Shown: positions 1-8,728, counted from the first letter of the stretch. The stretch: 64,000 nucleotides of DNA from Hyphomonadaceae bacterium (GCA_024743315.1 JANSWU010000001.1:372001-436000); one strand, 5' to 3'. The notes: a model not told the origin generated them from the letters alone. Made by a program: numbers and translations.

Positions 1-117
1 CTGGCAAGCCTTGGTCTTCATATCCGCTACCTGCGGATGCTTGCGGCAATTCGATGCTGTACCTTGTGCTCACTGTATCACCCTGTGAATAGATATTTGT
101 TTTTGTTTTTTGAGGAC

Positions 118-140
118 CCGGCCGAGCATTTCTCGGCCGG
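118..140. other. 9-bp perfect hairpin just beyond the barrel gene
   Basis: CCGGCCGAG at 118-126 pairs perfectly with CTCGGCCGG at 132-140 across a 5-nt loop. It lies 15 nt past the stop of the minus-strand barrel gene, where a terminator would be expected. On the minus strand the hairpin is followed by an A-rich stretch, not by Ts, so it is not a canonical intrinsic terminator for that gene. The T-rich run lies at 97-111 on the plus strand. No gene can be supported in 1-155. Confidence 0.5.
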
Positions 141-155
141 ATCTAGACGTGTATC

Positions 156-1469
156 TTACGGGAAGATTGAAAGAGCGATGCCGATCTCATTGGTTGAGAA
201 GCTCGGATCAAAGGCATTGCCTGTAATCGACGCATCGCGTTCGATGTTCTGCACATATCCGGTCACATGCGCGCGCTTGTTCAGCTTGTAAGTCAAACCA
301 GCGCCGAAGCGTGTATAATCGTCTTTACGATCGATCTCCTGATAATCGTCCTCGACAATGCTACCAAACAGACTGCCAATCACTTGTCGTGAGAATTCAT
401 GGTCGATATTTGCACCGAAGCTGGTTTGCAGCGTGCTCGGCGACTCAATCAGTCCATTGTCTGTGACCCGGCGACCGGCGGTCAGCGTGACCGTCGTCAA
501 ACGGCTCGGAAACCATTCCACATTGCCATCAACAGATAGGCCATCGACATCCTCGAAGGCATTGTCCTTTTTGTCTTCAGAGAAGAAGCCAATGGCAATA
601 TCGCCGCGCAGCAAATTGGTGGTTTCGAAATTCACACCACCAGCGACGACATAACCGTCTGAGTCACGCACGCGTGGTGTTGCGACAAGCGTGGTTGGGT
701 CGATGACCGTGCGGGCGCTGTCATATTCGGTTTGCGTGACGGTCCCTTGACCAAAGACGGCGATGTTTGGGGAAACGGCATATGACAGTCGAGAGGTGAA
801 GTTCACATCATCATTGTCGCGGAAATCCTGCTCAAACACGGTGTTGGTGTTGCGGAAAAACCCATCGTCAAAGTCTGACTGGGTCAGACGCAAGGCATTG
901 GTCCAACGAATACGCTCACTTTGATAGTTACCAGCGACGCGGACCGTGGTTCGCGTGAATTCGATCGGGCTGTCGAGCTGCGCCCCATTGGCATAGTTCG
1001 AGCGTGGCTGCACCGTATCACGGATAGATGCTTCGGCAGAGACGTTGAATGCGCGAGAGACATCAAGCCGTCCGGATGCGCCGACATCAACTTCGGTGAA
1101 CGACTCATCCGAGAAATCGGAGAACTCTGTACGACCGAGACGCCCGCGCAAGCCGACTTCGTGGACGCTCCAATCGGTTCGAGCGTCGGCCGAGACCGCC
1201 GCGCTGAGAAGCGTGTCAGACTCTTCAGGATTGCCGGTATTACCGCTGGCCGCAAATACATTGTCTGTGGTTGCGACGCCGACGGTCAGGTCTGAAGCCA
1301 CCACGAATGCGCCGAGGCGAACGGGTTCTGGGTCAAAATCGGGTTGGGCTCGATCTTTGACAGCTTCATATTTGTCGCGATCATAAAAATTGTCTTGGGC
1401 ATTGGCTTGAACAGACATCAGGCCAAGGGTTGCGATCGCGATGAGCGATGAGTTTCGTAGATACTTCAT
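156..1469 (-). CDS. Outer-membrane beta-barrel protein (BBP2_2-like)
   Basis: Probable outer-membrane beta-barrel of the putative beta-barrel porin 2 type often found in exopolysaccharide loci; about 437 aa. An N-terminal signal peptide (MKYLRNSS, hydrophobic core, then VQANA before QD) is visible. The rest is a run of alternating amphipathic strands with Gly/Asn/Asp turns, ending in an aromatic-rich strand (ALSIFP). The ATG at 1469 is preferred over a start 16 codons upstream because it begins the signal peptide directly and has a G-rich ribosome site (GTGGGG) about 10 nt before it. It is transcribed divergently from the nucleotide-sugar genes. A role in polymer export or as an outer-membrane scaffold is inferred from context only. 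Confidence 0.8.
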   Translation of the reverse strand: MKYLRNSSLIAIATLGLMSVQANAQDNFYDRDKYEAVKDRAQPDFDPEPVRLGAFVVASDLTVGVATTDNVFAASGNTGNPEESDTLLSAAVSADARTDWSVHEVGLRGRLGRTEFSDFSDESFTEVDVGASGRLDVSRAFNVSAEASIRDTVQPRSNYANGAQLDSPIEFTRTTVRVAGNYQSERIRWTNALRLTQSDFDDGFFRNTNTVFEQDFRDNDDVNFTSRLSYAVSPNIAVFGQGTVTQTEYDSARTVIDPTTLVATPRVRDSDGYVVAGGVNFETTNLLRGDIAIGFFSEDKKDNAFEDVDGLSVDGNVEWFPSRLTTVTLTAGRRVTDNGLIESPSTLQTSFGANIDHEFSRQVIGSLFGSIVEDDYQEIDRKDDYTRFGAGLTYKLNKRAHVTGYVQNIERDASITGNAFDPSFSTNEIGIALSIFP

Positions 1470-1944
1470 GGATTTAACAATCCCCACTTTACTGGATCCG
1501 GGCGCGCCCCGGATCATTGGACGTGATGAAGCAATGCACGTGCCAAGTTACAATTCGTATAACCATAAACTACCAAATGCTTACTGCATTCTCGGCGTCC
1601 CCTTGCCGTCAGCGTTTCGCTGGGTTGATGCGAACCTTCAGTCATCTGATTGAACGCGTCCCACACACTTAGCTTCTTAAGTGCTCCTGCGACCGCTTGG
1701 GGTCACGGATTTGATATGGCACAATAAAATTCGATTGTCAGTGATTTCCTCTGTTTTTTTTGCCTTCGTCAGACCTGGTTCGACAACTGGCATAGGCCTG
1801 TAAATACGTACGATTCCGCGTCTACCTGTCTCAACGCAAAAATGTATTATTGTGCCCGCGCATTCAGCTTGATAACTGGCGTCGGGATTGCACGCGCGAA
1901 CAGCAAGGCTTGAACCATCGGTTCAGAATGGGACGTGACTGAAA
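1470..1944. other. 475-bp divergent intergenic region with short dyad
   Basis: This is the longest non-coding stretch of the window. It lies between the barrel gene and the first nucleotide-sugar gene and must carry both divergent promoters. It has AT-rich stretches near 1720-1760 and 1840-1855. A perfect 6-3-6 dyad TGAACC-ATC-GGTTCA lies at 1911-1925, 20 nt before the downstream start. A short open frame at 1441-1653 overlaps the barrel gene's start and resembles nothing known to me. Confidence 0.5.
1911..1925. promoter_or_regulatory. Candidate operator dyad TGAACC-N3-GGTTCA
   Basis: A perfect 6-bp inverted repeat with a 3-nt spacer sits just upstream of the first gene of the polysaccharide operon (start at 1945). 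Its size and position suit a regulator binding site, but no regulator gene is adjacent, so this is inference from symmetry and location. Confidence 0.35.
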
Positions 1945-3246
1945 ATGATTATCGTAGACACCGCGCTGGCCAAGCGCGCTGAACAACAGCGACCTCTGCA
2001 AGTTGGCTTGTTCGGGGCTGGGTTTATGGCCAAGGGGATCGTCAATCAGGTCGCTCGATACATGCCGGGGATGCGCATCGCAGTCATCTGCAATCGCACG
2101 CTCTCTGCCGCGCGTGAAGCATTTTTAAATGCTGGCGTTGAGGCCAGCGACATCATTGAATGCGACAGTCCGGATCAGGTGGACGATGCCATTCGCGCCG
2201 GCAAATTTGCGATCACCAGCGATGTCGCGGCTGTCAATGCAGCGACCGGCGTCGAGATTGTAATCGAATCCACAGGACACGTCGAATATGGCGCACAAGT
2301 TACCTTGTCTGCGATCGAGCACGGCAAGGACATGGTCTCGATGAATGTCGAACTCGATGCCACCGTGGGGCCCATATTGAAGCACAAGGCGGACAAGGCC
2401 GGTGTGATTTTGTCGGGATGCGACGGCGATCAGCCGGGTGTCCAGATGAACCTGTTTCGCTATGTCCAGACGCTGGGTCTGAAACCTCTTCTCTGTGGCA
2501 ATATTAAAGGCCTGCAGGATCGCTATCGAAATCCAACGACACAGGCCGAGTTCGCCAAGACCTGGGGACAGACCCCGCATATGGTCACTTCATTCGCCGA
2601 CGGAACCAAGATTTCAATGGAGCAGGCGATCACGGCCAATGCGACGGGTATGAGGGTTGCGCAGCGCGGAATGATCGGGATCGAATATCGCGGTCATGTC
2701 GACGAAATGGTCGAGATGTACGATTTGGATCAAATGCGCGCGCTGGGCGGCATTGTTGATTATGTTGTCGGCGCCGCACCAAGCCCTGGTGTTTATGTCT
2801 TCGCCGAAGCCCAGGACGCCACTCAAGCGCACTATTTGAATTATGGAAAACTCGGAAAAGGCCCGGTCTATAGCTTCTATGTCCCGTGGCACCTGACCGC
2901 TTTGGAAGTGCATATTTCAGCAGCCCGAGTGGCGTTGTGCCGCGACACCGTGATTGCGCCGACCCTGACCCCCACCGTCGAATGTGTCGCCACCGCGAAG
3001 ATTGATTGCAAGGCCGGTGAGACCTTGGACGGCCTCGGCTATTATATGACGTACGGCCAGTGCGAAAATTACGACATTGCCGAAATGGAGAACCTGTTGC
3101 CAATGGGACTCGCCGAAGGCTGCAGGCTCAAAAATGACCTCAAGCGCGATCAGGTCCTGACTTGGGATGATGTGATCCCACCGACCGATAGTTTGGCCCA
3201 CAAATTGCGTCGAGAGCAAGACGAATTGCTCAAAACTGCGCCCTGA
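1945..3246 (+). CDS. NAD(P)-dependent oxidoreductase with C-terminal SAF domain
   Basis: A 433-aa protein of the homoserine-dehydrogenase-like/SAF-domain group. A Rossmann nucleotide-binding motif GAGFMAKG is at residues 24-31, followed by a dehydrogenase-like domain with a central CDGDQPG segment. The C-terminal ~80 residues (from about 345) match a SAF domain. Homologues I recognise sit in surface-sugar clusters next to cytidylyltransferases and epimerases, as here, which suggests a nucleotide-sugar or branched-sugar substrate rather than homoserine. The true substrate cannot be read from the sequence. It is the first gene of a plus-strand run, 31 nt before the epimerase gene. GGGAC at 1930-1934 precedes the ATG. 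Confidence 0.75.
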   Translation: MIIVDTALAKRAEQQRPLQVGLFGAGFMAKGIVNQVARYMPGMRIAVICNRTLSAAREAFLNAGVEASDIIECDSPDQVDDAIRAGKFAITSDVAAVNAATGVEIVIESTGHVEYGAQVTLSAIEHGKDMVSMNVELDATVGPILKHKADKAGVILSGCDGDQPGVQMNLFRYVQTLGLKPLLCGNIKGLQDRYRNPTTQAEFAKTWGQTPHMVTSFADGTKISMEQAITANATGMRVAQRGMIGIEYRGHVDEMVEMYDLDQMRALGGIVDYVVGAAPSPGVYVFAEAQDATQAHYLNYGKLGKGPVYSFYVPWHLTALEVHISAARVALCRDTVIAPTLTPTVECVATAKIDCKAGETLDGLGYYMTYGQCENYDIAEMENLLPMGLAEGCRLKNDLKRDQVLTWDDVIPPTDSLAHKLRREQDELLKTAP

Positions 3247-3277
3247 TCCAAAAATTCGAATTGCACGGACCGTTTCG

Positions 3278-4387
3278 ATGAAAACCGCTGATGAAATCGT
3301 ACAAGAAGACCTTGCCAATATTGGCCAGCGCCTGGAGGCTGAATTCTCCAAGATGGCTGGCAAGAAACTGTTGATCGTCGGTGGTGCCGGCTTTCTTGGC
3401 TATTATCTCGTGCAAGCGCCGTTGGCCTGGAACAAAGTCTCTGGCCAAGCCCCGATTGATGTCACAGTTTATGACAATTGGATGCGGGGCAAACCCGATT
3501 GGGTCGCGGCCCTGGAAGGGGATGAGAACCTCACACTTGCAACCCATGATGTGACGGACCCGATGCCAGCTGATGCTGGCGACTTCGATTACATCATTCA
3601 CGCGGCCTCAATCGCCTCACCGATTTATTATCGCATTCACCCAATCCAGACCATGGACGCGAATGTGAACGGCCTCCGCCATTTGTTGGATTATGTGCTG
3701 ACGCAAAAAGATGCCGGCAAACCCATTTCCGGGTTCCTGTTCTATTCAACCAGCGAAATCTATGGCGATCCCACGCCAGAGAATATCCCGACTCCAGAAA
3801 CCTATCGCGGCAATGTTTCCTGCACGGGCCCTCGCGCCTGTTACGATGAGTCCAAGCGGTATGGTGAAACCCTTTGCGTGAACTTCGCCCAGCAATATGA
3901 CTTGCCGATTACGATTGCGCGTCCCTTTAACAATTATGGCCCCGGCTTGAAAATCACGGATCGTCGTGTGCTGCCGGACTTTGCGCGGGACGTCTTCGAG
4001 GGGCGGGACATCGTCATGCTATCAGATGGCTCTCCAACTCGTACCTTCTGCTACATCGCCGATGCGATTGTCGGATATTTCAAAGTCCTGACCCGCGGTC
4101 GCCCAGGCGAGAGCTATAATGTTGGCACCGATGCGGCCGAAGTCTCGATGGCACAGCTTGCTGATGACGTGGTCGCAATTGCGCGAAAGAATTGGGGCTT
4201 TGACGGCCAAGTCGTACGCAAGACCTCAAGCGATAAGGATTACCTTACCGACAATCCCAATCGTCGCTGTCCGGTCATCGACAAAGCCCGTACTGAGTTG
4301 GGTTATGAGCCGCAGGTTCACTATGAGGAGGGTCTGGAGCGCGCCATGCTCTGGTACGCCGGAAACCGTATTGCGGAGGATGCGTAA
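3278..4387 (+). CDS. NAD-dependent epimerase/dehydratase, UDP-glucuronate decarboxylase-like
   Basis: Extended SDR of 369 aa. The NAD-binding motif GGAGFLG is at residues 35-41, the Ser/Thr of the catalytic triad lies in STSEIYG near residue 156, and Tyr189 and Lys193 form YDESK. SEIYGDP and NNYGPG are typical of UDP-glucuronate decarboxylases, which convert UDP-glucuronate to UDP-xylose. The stop codon abuts the start of the UDP-glucose dehydrogenase gene, whose product would be the substrate. An extra ~30-residue N-terminal stretch precedes the Rossmann fold. Other activities on UDP-glucuronate, such as a 4-keto-pentose or apiose route, cannot be excluded. Confidence 0.85.
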   Translation: MKTADEIVQEDLANIGQRLEAEFSKMAGKKLLIVGGAGFLGYYLVQAPLAWNKVSGQAPIDVTVYDNWMRGKPDWVAALEGDENLTLATHDVTDPMPADAGDFDYIIHAASIASPIYYRIHPIQTMDANVNGLRHLLDYVLTQKDAGKPISGFLFYSTSEIYGDPTPENIPTPETYRGNVSCTGPRACYDESKRYGETLCVNFAQQYDLPITIARPFNNYGPGLKITDRRVLPDFARDVFEGRDIVMLSDGSPTRTFCYIADAIVGYFKVLTRGRPGESYNVGTDAAEVSMAQLADDVVAIARKNWGFDGQVVRKTSSDKDYLTDNPNRRCPVIDKARTELGYEPQVHYEEGLERAMLWYAGNRIAEDA

Positions 4388-5719
4388 ATGAAAGTTTCTA
4401 TTGTTGGAACCGGTTACGTTGGCCTTGTTTCGGGGGCCTGCCTGGCGCATCTTGGCCATCAAGTTACTTGCGTGGATATTGACCCGGCCAAGGTCGAAAT
4501 GATTGCCCGTAAGGACCCGCCAATCTATGAAAAGGGCCTGCAGGAATTGCTCGACGCAAACGTGCCGGAACGCCTGACGGCGACGACGGATTTACGCGCC
4601 GCTGTGCTCGACTCAGACCTGTCTCTGATTGCGGTCGGCACGCCTTTTGATGGCCAGATCATTGATCTGAAATTTATCAAACAAGTCGCCCAGGAAATTG
4701 GTGAGGCGCTGGCGGAGAAAGACAGCTGGCACATGGTTGTGGTCAAAAGCACAGTCGTGCCTGGCACGACGACTGACGTGGTGCTGCCAATTCTGGAACA
4801 GGCTTCCGGCAAGAAAGCCGGGATTGATTTCGGCGTTGGGATGAACCCGGAATTCCTCCGCGAGGGCGAAGCGATTGAGGATTTCATGGAGCCCGATCGG
4901 ATCGTGTTTGGCGGCATAGACGAACGCTCCATCGACGCGCTCGCGGAGCTATATGAAGTGTTCGAAACAGCCGACAAAGTCCGTACCGACCCCAGCACGG
5001 CTGAGATGATCAAATATACTGCAAACTCTTTGCTCGCGACCCTGATTTCCTTCTCCAACGAGATTGCCAATCTGTGCGCGGTTCAGAGAGTTGATGTCGC
5101 CGAGGCGATGCAGGGTGTGCACCTTGATCGCCGCTTTTCACCGATCCTCGAAACTGGCGAACGGGTTCGCCCCGGATTTGTCTCTTATGTCTGGCCGGGG
5201 GCCGGATTCGGGGGCTCTTGTTTTCCGAAAGATGTCAAAGCCTTGGTGGCACATGGTGAGAATTCAGGCATTCCGATGCAACTCCTGCGCTCCGTGATTG
5301 AGGTTAATAATCGCCAGCCGCAGAAAATGATCGACATGCTCGAAAAAGAGCTCGGGAATATCGCCGGCTCTGACATCACAGTCCTCGGCGTGGCCTTCAA
5401 GCCTGGCACCGACGACATTCGCGAAAGTCCGTCTTTGCCCGTGATCGAGGCCCTGGCGGCCAAAGGCGCCAAAGTCACAGCTTTCGATCCGATCGCACGC
5501 CATGAGGCTGAACATGTGCTTGGCGACCGCGTGATATTTAGGGACACATTGGAAGACGCGCTGAATGGTGCAAAGGCGATTCTTCTAATGACAGCTTGGC
5601 CTGAATTTCGAGACCTGCCCGAGATGCTGGCCAAAGGCGAAAGCGCGCCGTTGCTGATTGATGGCCGCCGCATGCTCAACAAAAACAGCGTCGATCGCTA
5701 TGCTGGGATCGGCCTTTAA
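4388..5719 (+). CDS. ugd: UDP-glucose 6-dehydrogenase
   Basis: Nucleotide-sugar dehydrogenase of the UDP-glucose/GDP-mannose family, 443 aa. It oxidises UDP-glucose to UDP-glucuronate with two NAD. The N-terminal Rossmann motif GTGYVGLVSG is at residues 7-16, NPEFLREGEA lies in the middle, and the catalytic thiol is Cys278 in GGSCFPKD. The C-terminal domain carries VLGVAFKPGTDDIRESP. The ATG follows the upstream TAA with no gap, so the two genes are translationally coupled. With the preceding decarboxylase-like gene it forms a two-step route from UDP-glucose to a UDP-pentose. GDP-mannose dehydrogenase is a less likely alternative. Confidence 0.93.
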   Translation: MKVSIVGTGYVGLVSGACLAHLGHQVTCVDIDPAKVEMIARKDPPIYEKGLQELLDANVPERLTATTDLRAAVLDSDLSLIAVGTPFDGQIIDLKFIKQVAQEIGEALAEKDSWHMVVVKSTVVPGTTTDVVLPILEQASGKKAGIDFGVGMNPEFLREGEAIEDFMEPDRIVFGGIDERSIDALAELYEVFETADKVRTDPSTAEMIKYTANSLLATLISFSNEIANLCAVQRVDVAEAMQGVHLDRRFSPILETGERVRPGFVSYVWPGAGFGGSCFPKDVKALVAHGENSGIPMQLLRSVIEVNNRQPQKMIDMLEKELGNIAGSDITVLGVAFKPGTDDIRESPSLPVIEALAAKGAKVTAFDPIARHEAEHVLGDRVIFRDTLEDALNGAKAILLMTAWPEFRDLPEMLAKGESAPLLIDGRRMLNKNSVDRYAGIGL

Positions 5720-5733
5720 GACCAATTCATTTC

Positions 5734-5740
5734 GGGGACA
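5734..5740 (+). promoter_or_regulatory. GGGGACA ribosome-site variant of rfbF
   Basis: GGGGACA lies six nt before the ATG at 5747. It decides the start: the GTG at 5744 would be only 3 nt from it. The same heptamer with identical 6-nt spacing occurs before the sulfotransferase gene (8716-8722) and the family 2 glycosyltransferase gene (9744-9750). Confidence 0.55.
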
Positions 5741-5746
5741 TAAGTG

Positions 5747-6511
5747 ATGAAAGCAGTGATATTCGCCGGTGGATTCGGCACGCGCCTCTCAGAAGAAACC
5801 GCATTGCGCCCGAAGCCCATGGTCGAGATTGGTGGTCGCCCCATCCTGCATCACATTATGGAAATCTACGCCGCTCACGGGATCACAGATTTCGTCGTGC
5901 TTGGCGGGTACAAGGTCGAGTTCATCAAGGATTATTTCTTGAACTATTTCCACCGCTCCGGAGATTTTACGATCAACCTGGCCAGTGGCGACATCACCTG
6001 GTCGCGCGCCAAGGCACCGCAATGGAATGTCACCATTCTGGATACTGGTCTGAACACAATGACCGGCGGTCGTCTTAAACGCGCACGCGACATTATTGGC
6101 GACGAGCCTTTCTGCCTGACCTATGGTGACGGTGTCTCGGATGTGAACGTTACCGAATTGATCGAATATCACCGCGCCAGCGGTGCCATGGCGACGGTCA
6201 CTGCCGTTTCGCCACCCGGACGATTTGGCGTGCTGGGCCTGGAAACTGAGAACCCGATCGTACAGAGCTTTCGTGAGAAAGACTCCGCCGATGTCGGACT
6301 GATCAATGGCGGCTATTTTGTCTGTAATAGCGGCGTGTTTGAATTGATTGAAGGCGATGACACGGTCTGGGAACAAGCGCCGATGCGCCATTTGGTCGAA
6401 ACCGGCAACCTCGCCGCGTTCCGCCATGATGGCTTCTGGCAGCCTATGGACACGATCCGTGACCGCGAATTTCTCGAAGCCACTTATGCCAAAGGCGCGC
6501 CCTGGCTCTAA
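5747..6511 (+). CDS. rfbF: Glucose-1-phosphate cytidylyltransferase
   Basis: A 254-aa nucleotidyltransferase of the RfbF family that makes CDP-glucose from CTP and glucose-1-phosphate. The sequence opens with MKAVIFAGGFGTRLSEET, the nucleotide-binding signature, followed by RPKPMVEIGGRPILHH. LTYGDGVSDV, the PGRFGVLG segment and GFWQPMDTIRDRE are diagnostic. The ATG is preferred over the GTG one codon upstream because of spacing to GGGGACA. CDP-glucose normally goes to a CDP-glucose 4,6-dehydratase (RfbG), which is not in the window. Its 3' end faces the RmlC-like gene with a 2-nt gap. Confidence 0.95.
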   Translation: MKAVIFAGGFGTRLSEETALRPKPMVEIGGRPILHHIMEIYAAHGITDFVVLGGYKVEFIKDYFLNYFHRSGDFTINLASGDITWSRAKAPQWNVTILDTGLNTMTGGRLKRARDIIGDEPFCLTYGDGVSDVNVTELIEYHRASGAMATVTAVSPPGRFGVLGLETENPIVQSFREKDSADVGLINGGYFVCNSGVFELIEGDDTVWEQAPMRHLVETGNLAAFRHDGFWQPMDTIRDREFLEATYAKGAPWL

Positions 6512-6513
6512 GC

Positions 6514-7065
6514 CTAATCGGCGTAAAGCTTATCAACCTGGGCGATGTCCGGCCAGGATCGGTCTTTGTCTGAAACTTCGGTTGGCGCCAGCGGCCATTC
6601 AATCCCGATTTTTGGATCATCCCAACGCAAACCGGCTTCAGCCTCAGGTGTGTAAGCTTGGCTGACCAGATAACTGACCTCGACATTCGGCGTCAGGGTT
6701 TGAAACCCATGCGCAAAGCCTTTCGGGATCAATACTTGATGCTTGTTCTCAGCGGATAGTTCAAACCCCTGCCACCGAAGAAAGCTCGGAGAGGCGGGCC
6801 GCAAATCCACCAGGACGTCAAAAATGGCGCCGTGCGTGCAACGGATCAGCTTGTCCTCACCATGCGGCGCGCGCTGCCAATGCATCCCCCGAAGTGTGCC
6901 CTTCAAGGCTGAGAAGGACATGTTCTGCTGGACGAATTTCGTTGGCAGACCCGCGGCGGCGAACTCATCGGCGCAGAAGGTCCTTGCAAAAAAACCTCGT
7001 TCATCTCCCCGCCGCTGCAGTTCGATCAGTTTTGCGTCTTGTAGATTCGTCTCATGAATAATCAT
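6514..7065 (-). CDS. dTDP-4-dehydrorhamnose 3,5-epimerase family protein
   Basis: RmlC/RfbC-family cupin epimerase, 183 aa, the usual family length. Visible are DERGFFARTF near residue 21, the catalytic His62 in LRGMHWQ, PKGFAHGFQTL with His119, and the tyrosines around 132-138 that supply the catalytic acid. In classic pathways it epimerises dTDP-4-keto-6-deoxyglucose. No RmlA, RmlB or RmlD is present here, and the neighbour is a CDP-glucose synthase, so the substrate may be a CDP-linked keto sugar (inference). Convergent with rfbF; divergent from the Wzy-like gene, with a long inverted repeat between them. Confidence 0.9.
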   Translation of the reverse strand: MIIHETNLQDAKLIELQRRGDERGFFARTFCADEFAAAGLPTKFVQQNMSFSALKGTLRGMHWQRAPHGEDKLIRCTHGAIFDVLVDLRPASPSFLRWQGFELSAENKHQVLIPKGFAHGFQTLTPNVEVSYLVSQAYTPEAEAGLRWDDPKIGIEWPLAPTEVSDKDRSWPDIAQVDKLYAD

Positions 7066-7105
7066 CAGCAGGTCCTCATGCCTGTTGGAGCGCTCAAAAT
7101 CAAAA

Positions 7106-7165
7106 TTTCATCTAATCTTGATAGATTGAGAGTGGAATAAGATTTGCTTTTCAAGTTAGATGAAA
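7106..7165. promoter_or_regulatory. Inverted repeat in divergent promoter region
   Basis: TTTCATCTAA at 7106-7115 and TTAGATGAAA at 7156-7165 form a perfect 10-bp inverted repeat with 40 bp between arms. Allowing one inserted base, the match extends inward over CTTGA/TCAAG to 15 bp. It lies between the divergent rmlC-like gene (start 7065) and the Wzy-like gene (start 7259). It could be a paired operator or a cruciform, and it is AT-rich compared with its surroundings. Confidence 0.5.
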
Positions 7166-7258
7166 CCGGATTTCTCCTGTGCCCGAACGGCGCAGGGCGT
7201 TGATTTGTGGCATTTGCGGCAGCGCCCGCAGGCAGAGTAAGTGGGACAGACACAGAGC

Positions 7259-8572
7259 ATGGCCAATATTGCGACCGCGTCAGACCCGGTGCAGATCAGA
7301 GCGATTATGCGTGACACCACAGAGGGACCAATCTGGTTCCAAGCGGTGACGTTCCTTTGGTTCATCTCAACATTTGCGGTTTTCCCGGGCAATGCGTTTT
7401 TCTTGTACCCGCTAAGCGCGGCCTTCATCGTCACACTTTATTTCGAGCGCGACCGAATAATGCCGCTGCTGATCCGGTGCTGGTGGATCTTTCTTATTCC
7501 GATGCTCGCGCTGCTATCCGTGACGTGGAGTGACTATCCGAGCTCGACCATTCGCTACGGCATGTTCTTCATGCTGTCAGCGCTATCGCTCGTCATCATT
7601 GGCGCCATGCTCACGGAACGGCAGATCCTGAGGGCCTTTTTCTTCTGCGCGCTTGGCGGGACGGTTCTGGCGATTAGCGAACTCGGCGCAATCATGTCGA
7701 CACAAACCAGTGAATATCTTGGACAGAAGAATTTCTACGCAATGAAGATGATGATCGGCATGATCGCCGGCTTTGCCATTGCGATGAACAAAAACGAGAA
7801 CCCGGTCCTGAGGATTCTCGGATTAATCCTGATCCCAATCGACCTGTTTCTCGTCCTGGCCGCCAGTTCGGCGACCTCAATGGTCCTCTCATTTGCCGCG
7901 ATTTTCCTATTGATCATTGCGCAAATATTCTGGGTCAGCACGCGCGGCGTTCGGGGGCTCCGATCGTTTGTGGCCGGCTTCGCTATCTTTCTTGTCAGCC
8001 TGGGAGCGCTGGTCGCCTTGGGCGCGGTCAACAGTTCAATCGTCAATGAAGCCCTGTCTGCCGTAGGAAAGGATGCGACATTTACGGGGCGAACGGCATT
8101 GTGGGAACAAGCCGGGCGAACCAGCGCAGAACACCCTATCCTTGGCGTTGGAGTCGGCGGTTTTTGGCAATACGATGTCGGTGCAGCCCAAACGCTCGCG
8201 CTCAACGACAATCGCGACGCAGGTACTAAGCTCGGCTTTCACAGCGCTTACTGGGAAGCGCGCGTTCATCTCGGTTGGGTCGGGTTGTGCTGTTTGATTT
8301 TCGCCATGGCGACGGTGCTGTGGAAGTCCGTGCAGTCCTTTCTCGTTGAAGCTACTTTTGAGCGGGCGTGTTTTCTCGTCGCCGCGCTGATCATGTTCGC
8401 AATGAGTTTCACTGAATCATTTCTCTTCGGCTATTTCCAACCCGCCGTTTACATCTTCAATATTGCCGGAGTGACGGCGATTGCATCCGCGATCCGACAA
8501 AAGGAAGTCGTTTTGAATTTGATTCCGGAGGACGCGGATGACGAGGACAATTTGGTTCCATCTCCGGCCTGA
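7259..8572 (+). CDS. O-antigen ligase/Wzy-type polymerase family membrane protein
   Basis: Integral inner-membrane protein of about 437 aa with roughly ten to twelve hydrophobic segments. It has the layout of the Wzy_C/O-antigen ligase family: many short helices, then a large periplasmic loop (about residues 265-325) with GRTALWEQAGRT and PILGVGVGGFW, then further helices and HSAYWEARVHLGW. That loop carries the family's characteristic Arg and His residues. It would polymerise or ligate undecaprenyl-linked repeat units. The ATG at 7259 is preferred; an in-frame GTG at 7241 would add six residues but has no ribosome site. No flippase (Wzx) is seen nearby. Confidence 0.85.
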   Translation: MANIATASDPVQIRAIMRDTTEGPIWFQAVTFLWFISTFAVFPGNAFFLYPLSAAFIVTLYFERDRIMPLLIRCWWIFLIPMLALLSVTWSDYPSSTIRYGMFFMLSALSLVIIGAMLTERQILRAFFFCALGGTVLAISELGAIMSTQTSEYLGQKNFYAMKMMIGMIAGFAIAMNKNENPVLRILGLILIPIDLFLVLAASSATSMVLSFAAIFLLIIAQIFWVSTRGVRGLRSFVAGFAIFLVSLGALVALGAVNSSIVNEALSAVGKDATFTGRTALWEQAGRTSAEHPILGVGVGGFWQYDVGAAQTLALNDNRDAGTKLGFHSAYWEARVHLGWVGLCCLIFAMATVLWKSVQSFLVEATFERACFLVAALIMFAMSFTESFLFGYFQPAVYIFNIAGVTAIASAIRQKEVVLNLIPEDADDEDNLVPSPA

Positions 8573-8728
8573 CCTGGCTCCGACTTGCACCTATTAAGCA
8601 GATCGAGATCGGGCCAGTGACGCTACTCTCAGGCCCGTTGGCAAGCTTTTTGAATTGGTAATTGTTAATCTTGCGGCCGCTTTTCTGAAAGCGAGTCGTG
8701 CTGCAAACATTGCTCGGGGACAGTCTCA

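Noticed and set aside
1-21. Possible minus-strand start (ATG at 19-21, reading MKTKACQ) running off the left edge
   Set aside because: Only seven codons are visible and the ribosome site is weak; not enough to call a gene.
118-140. Strong hairpin considered as an intrinsic terminator for the barrel gene
   Set aside because: The T-run is on the wrong side for the minus-strand transcript; kept only as a structural feature.
37-291. Open frame on the plus strand overlapping the barrel gene's 3' end
   Set aside because: It is antisense to the barrel gene for about half its length, has no ribosome site and resembles no family. The frame is open to the left edge, so a gene end cannot be fully excluded, but nothing supports it.
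1441-1653. 70-codon plus-strand frame in the divergent intergenic region
   Set aside because: It starts antisense inside the barrel gene's signal peptide and has no recognisable protein features.
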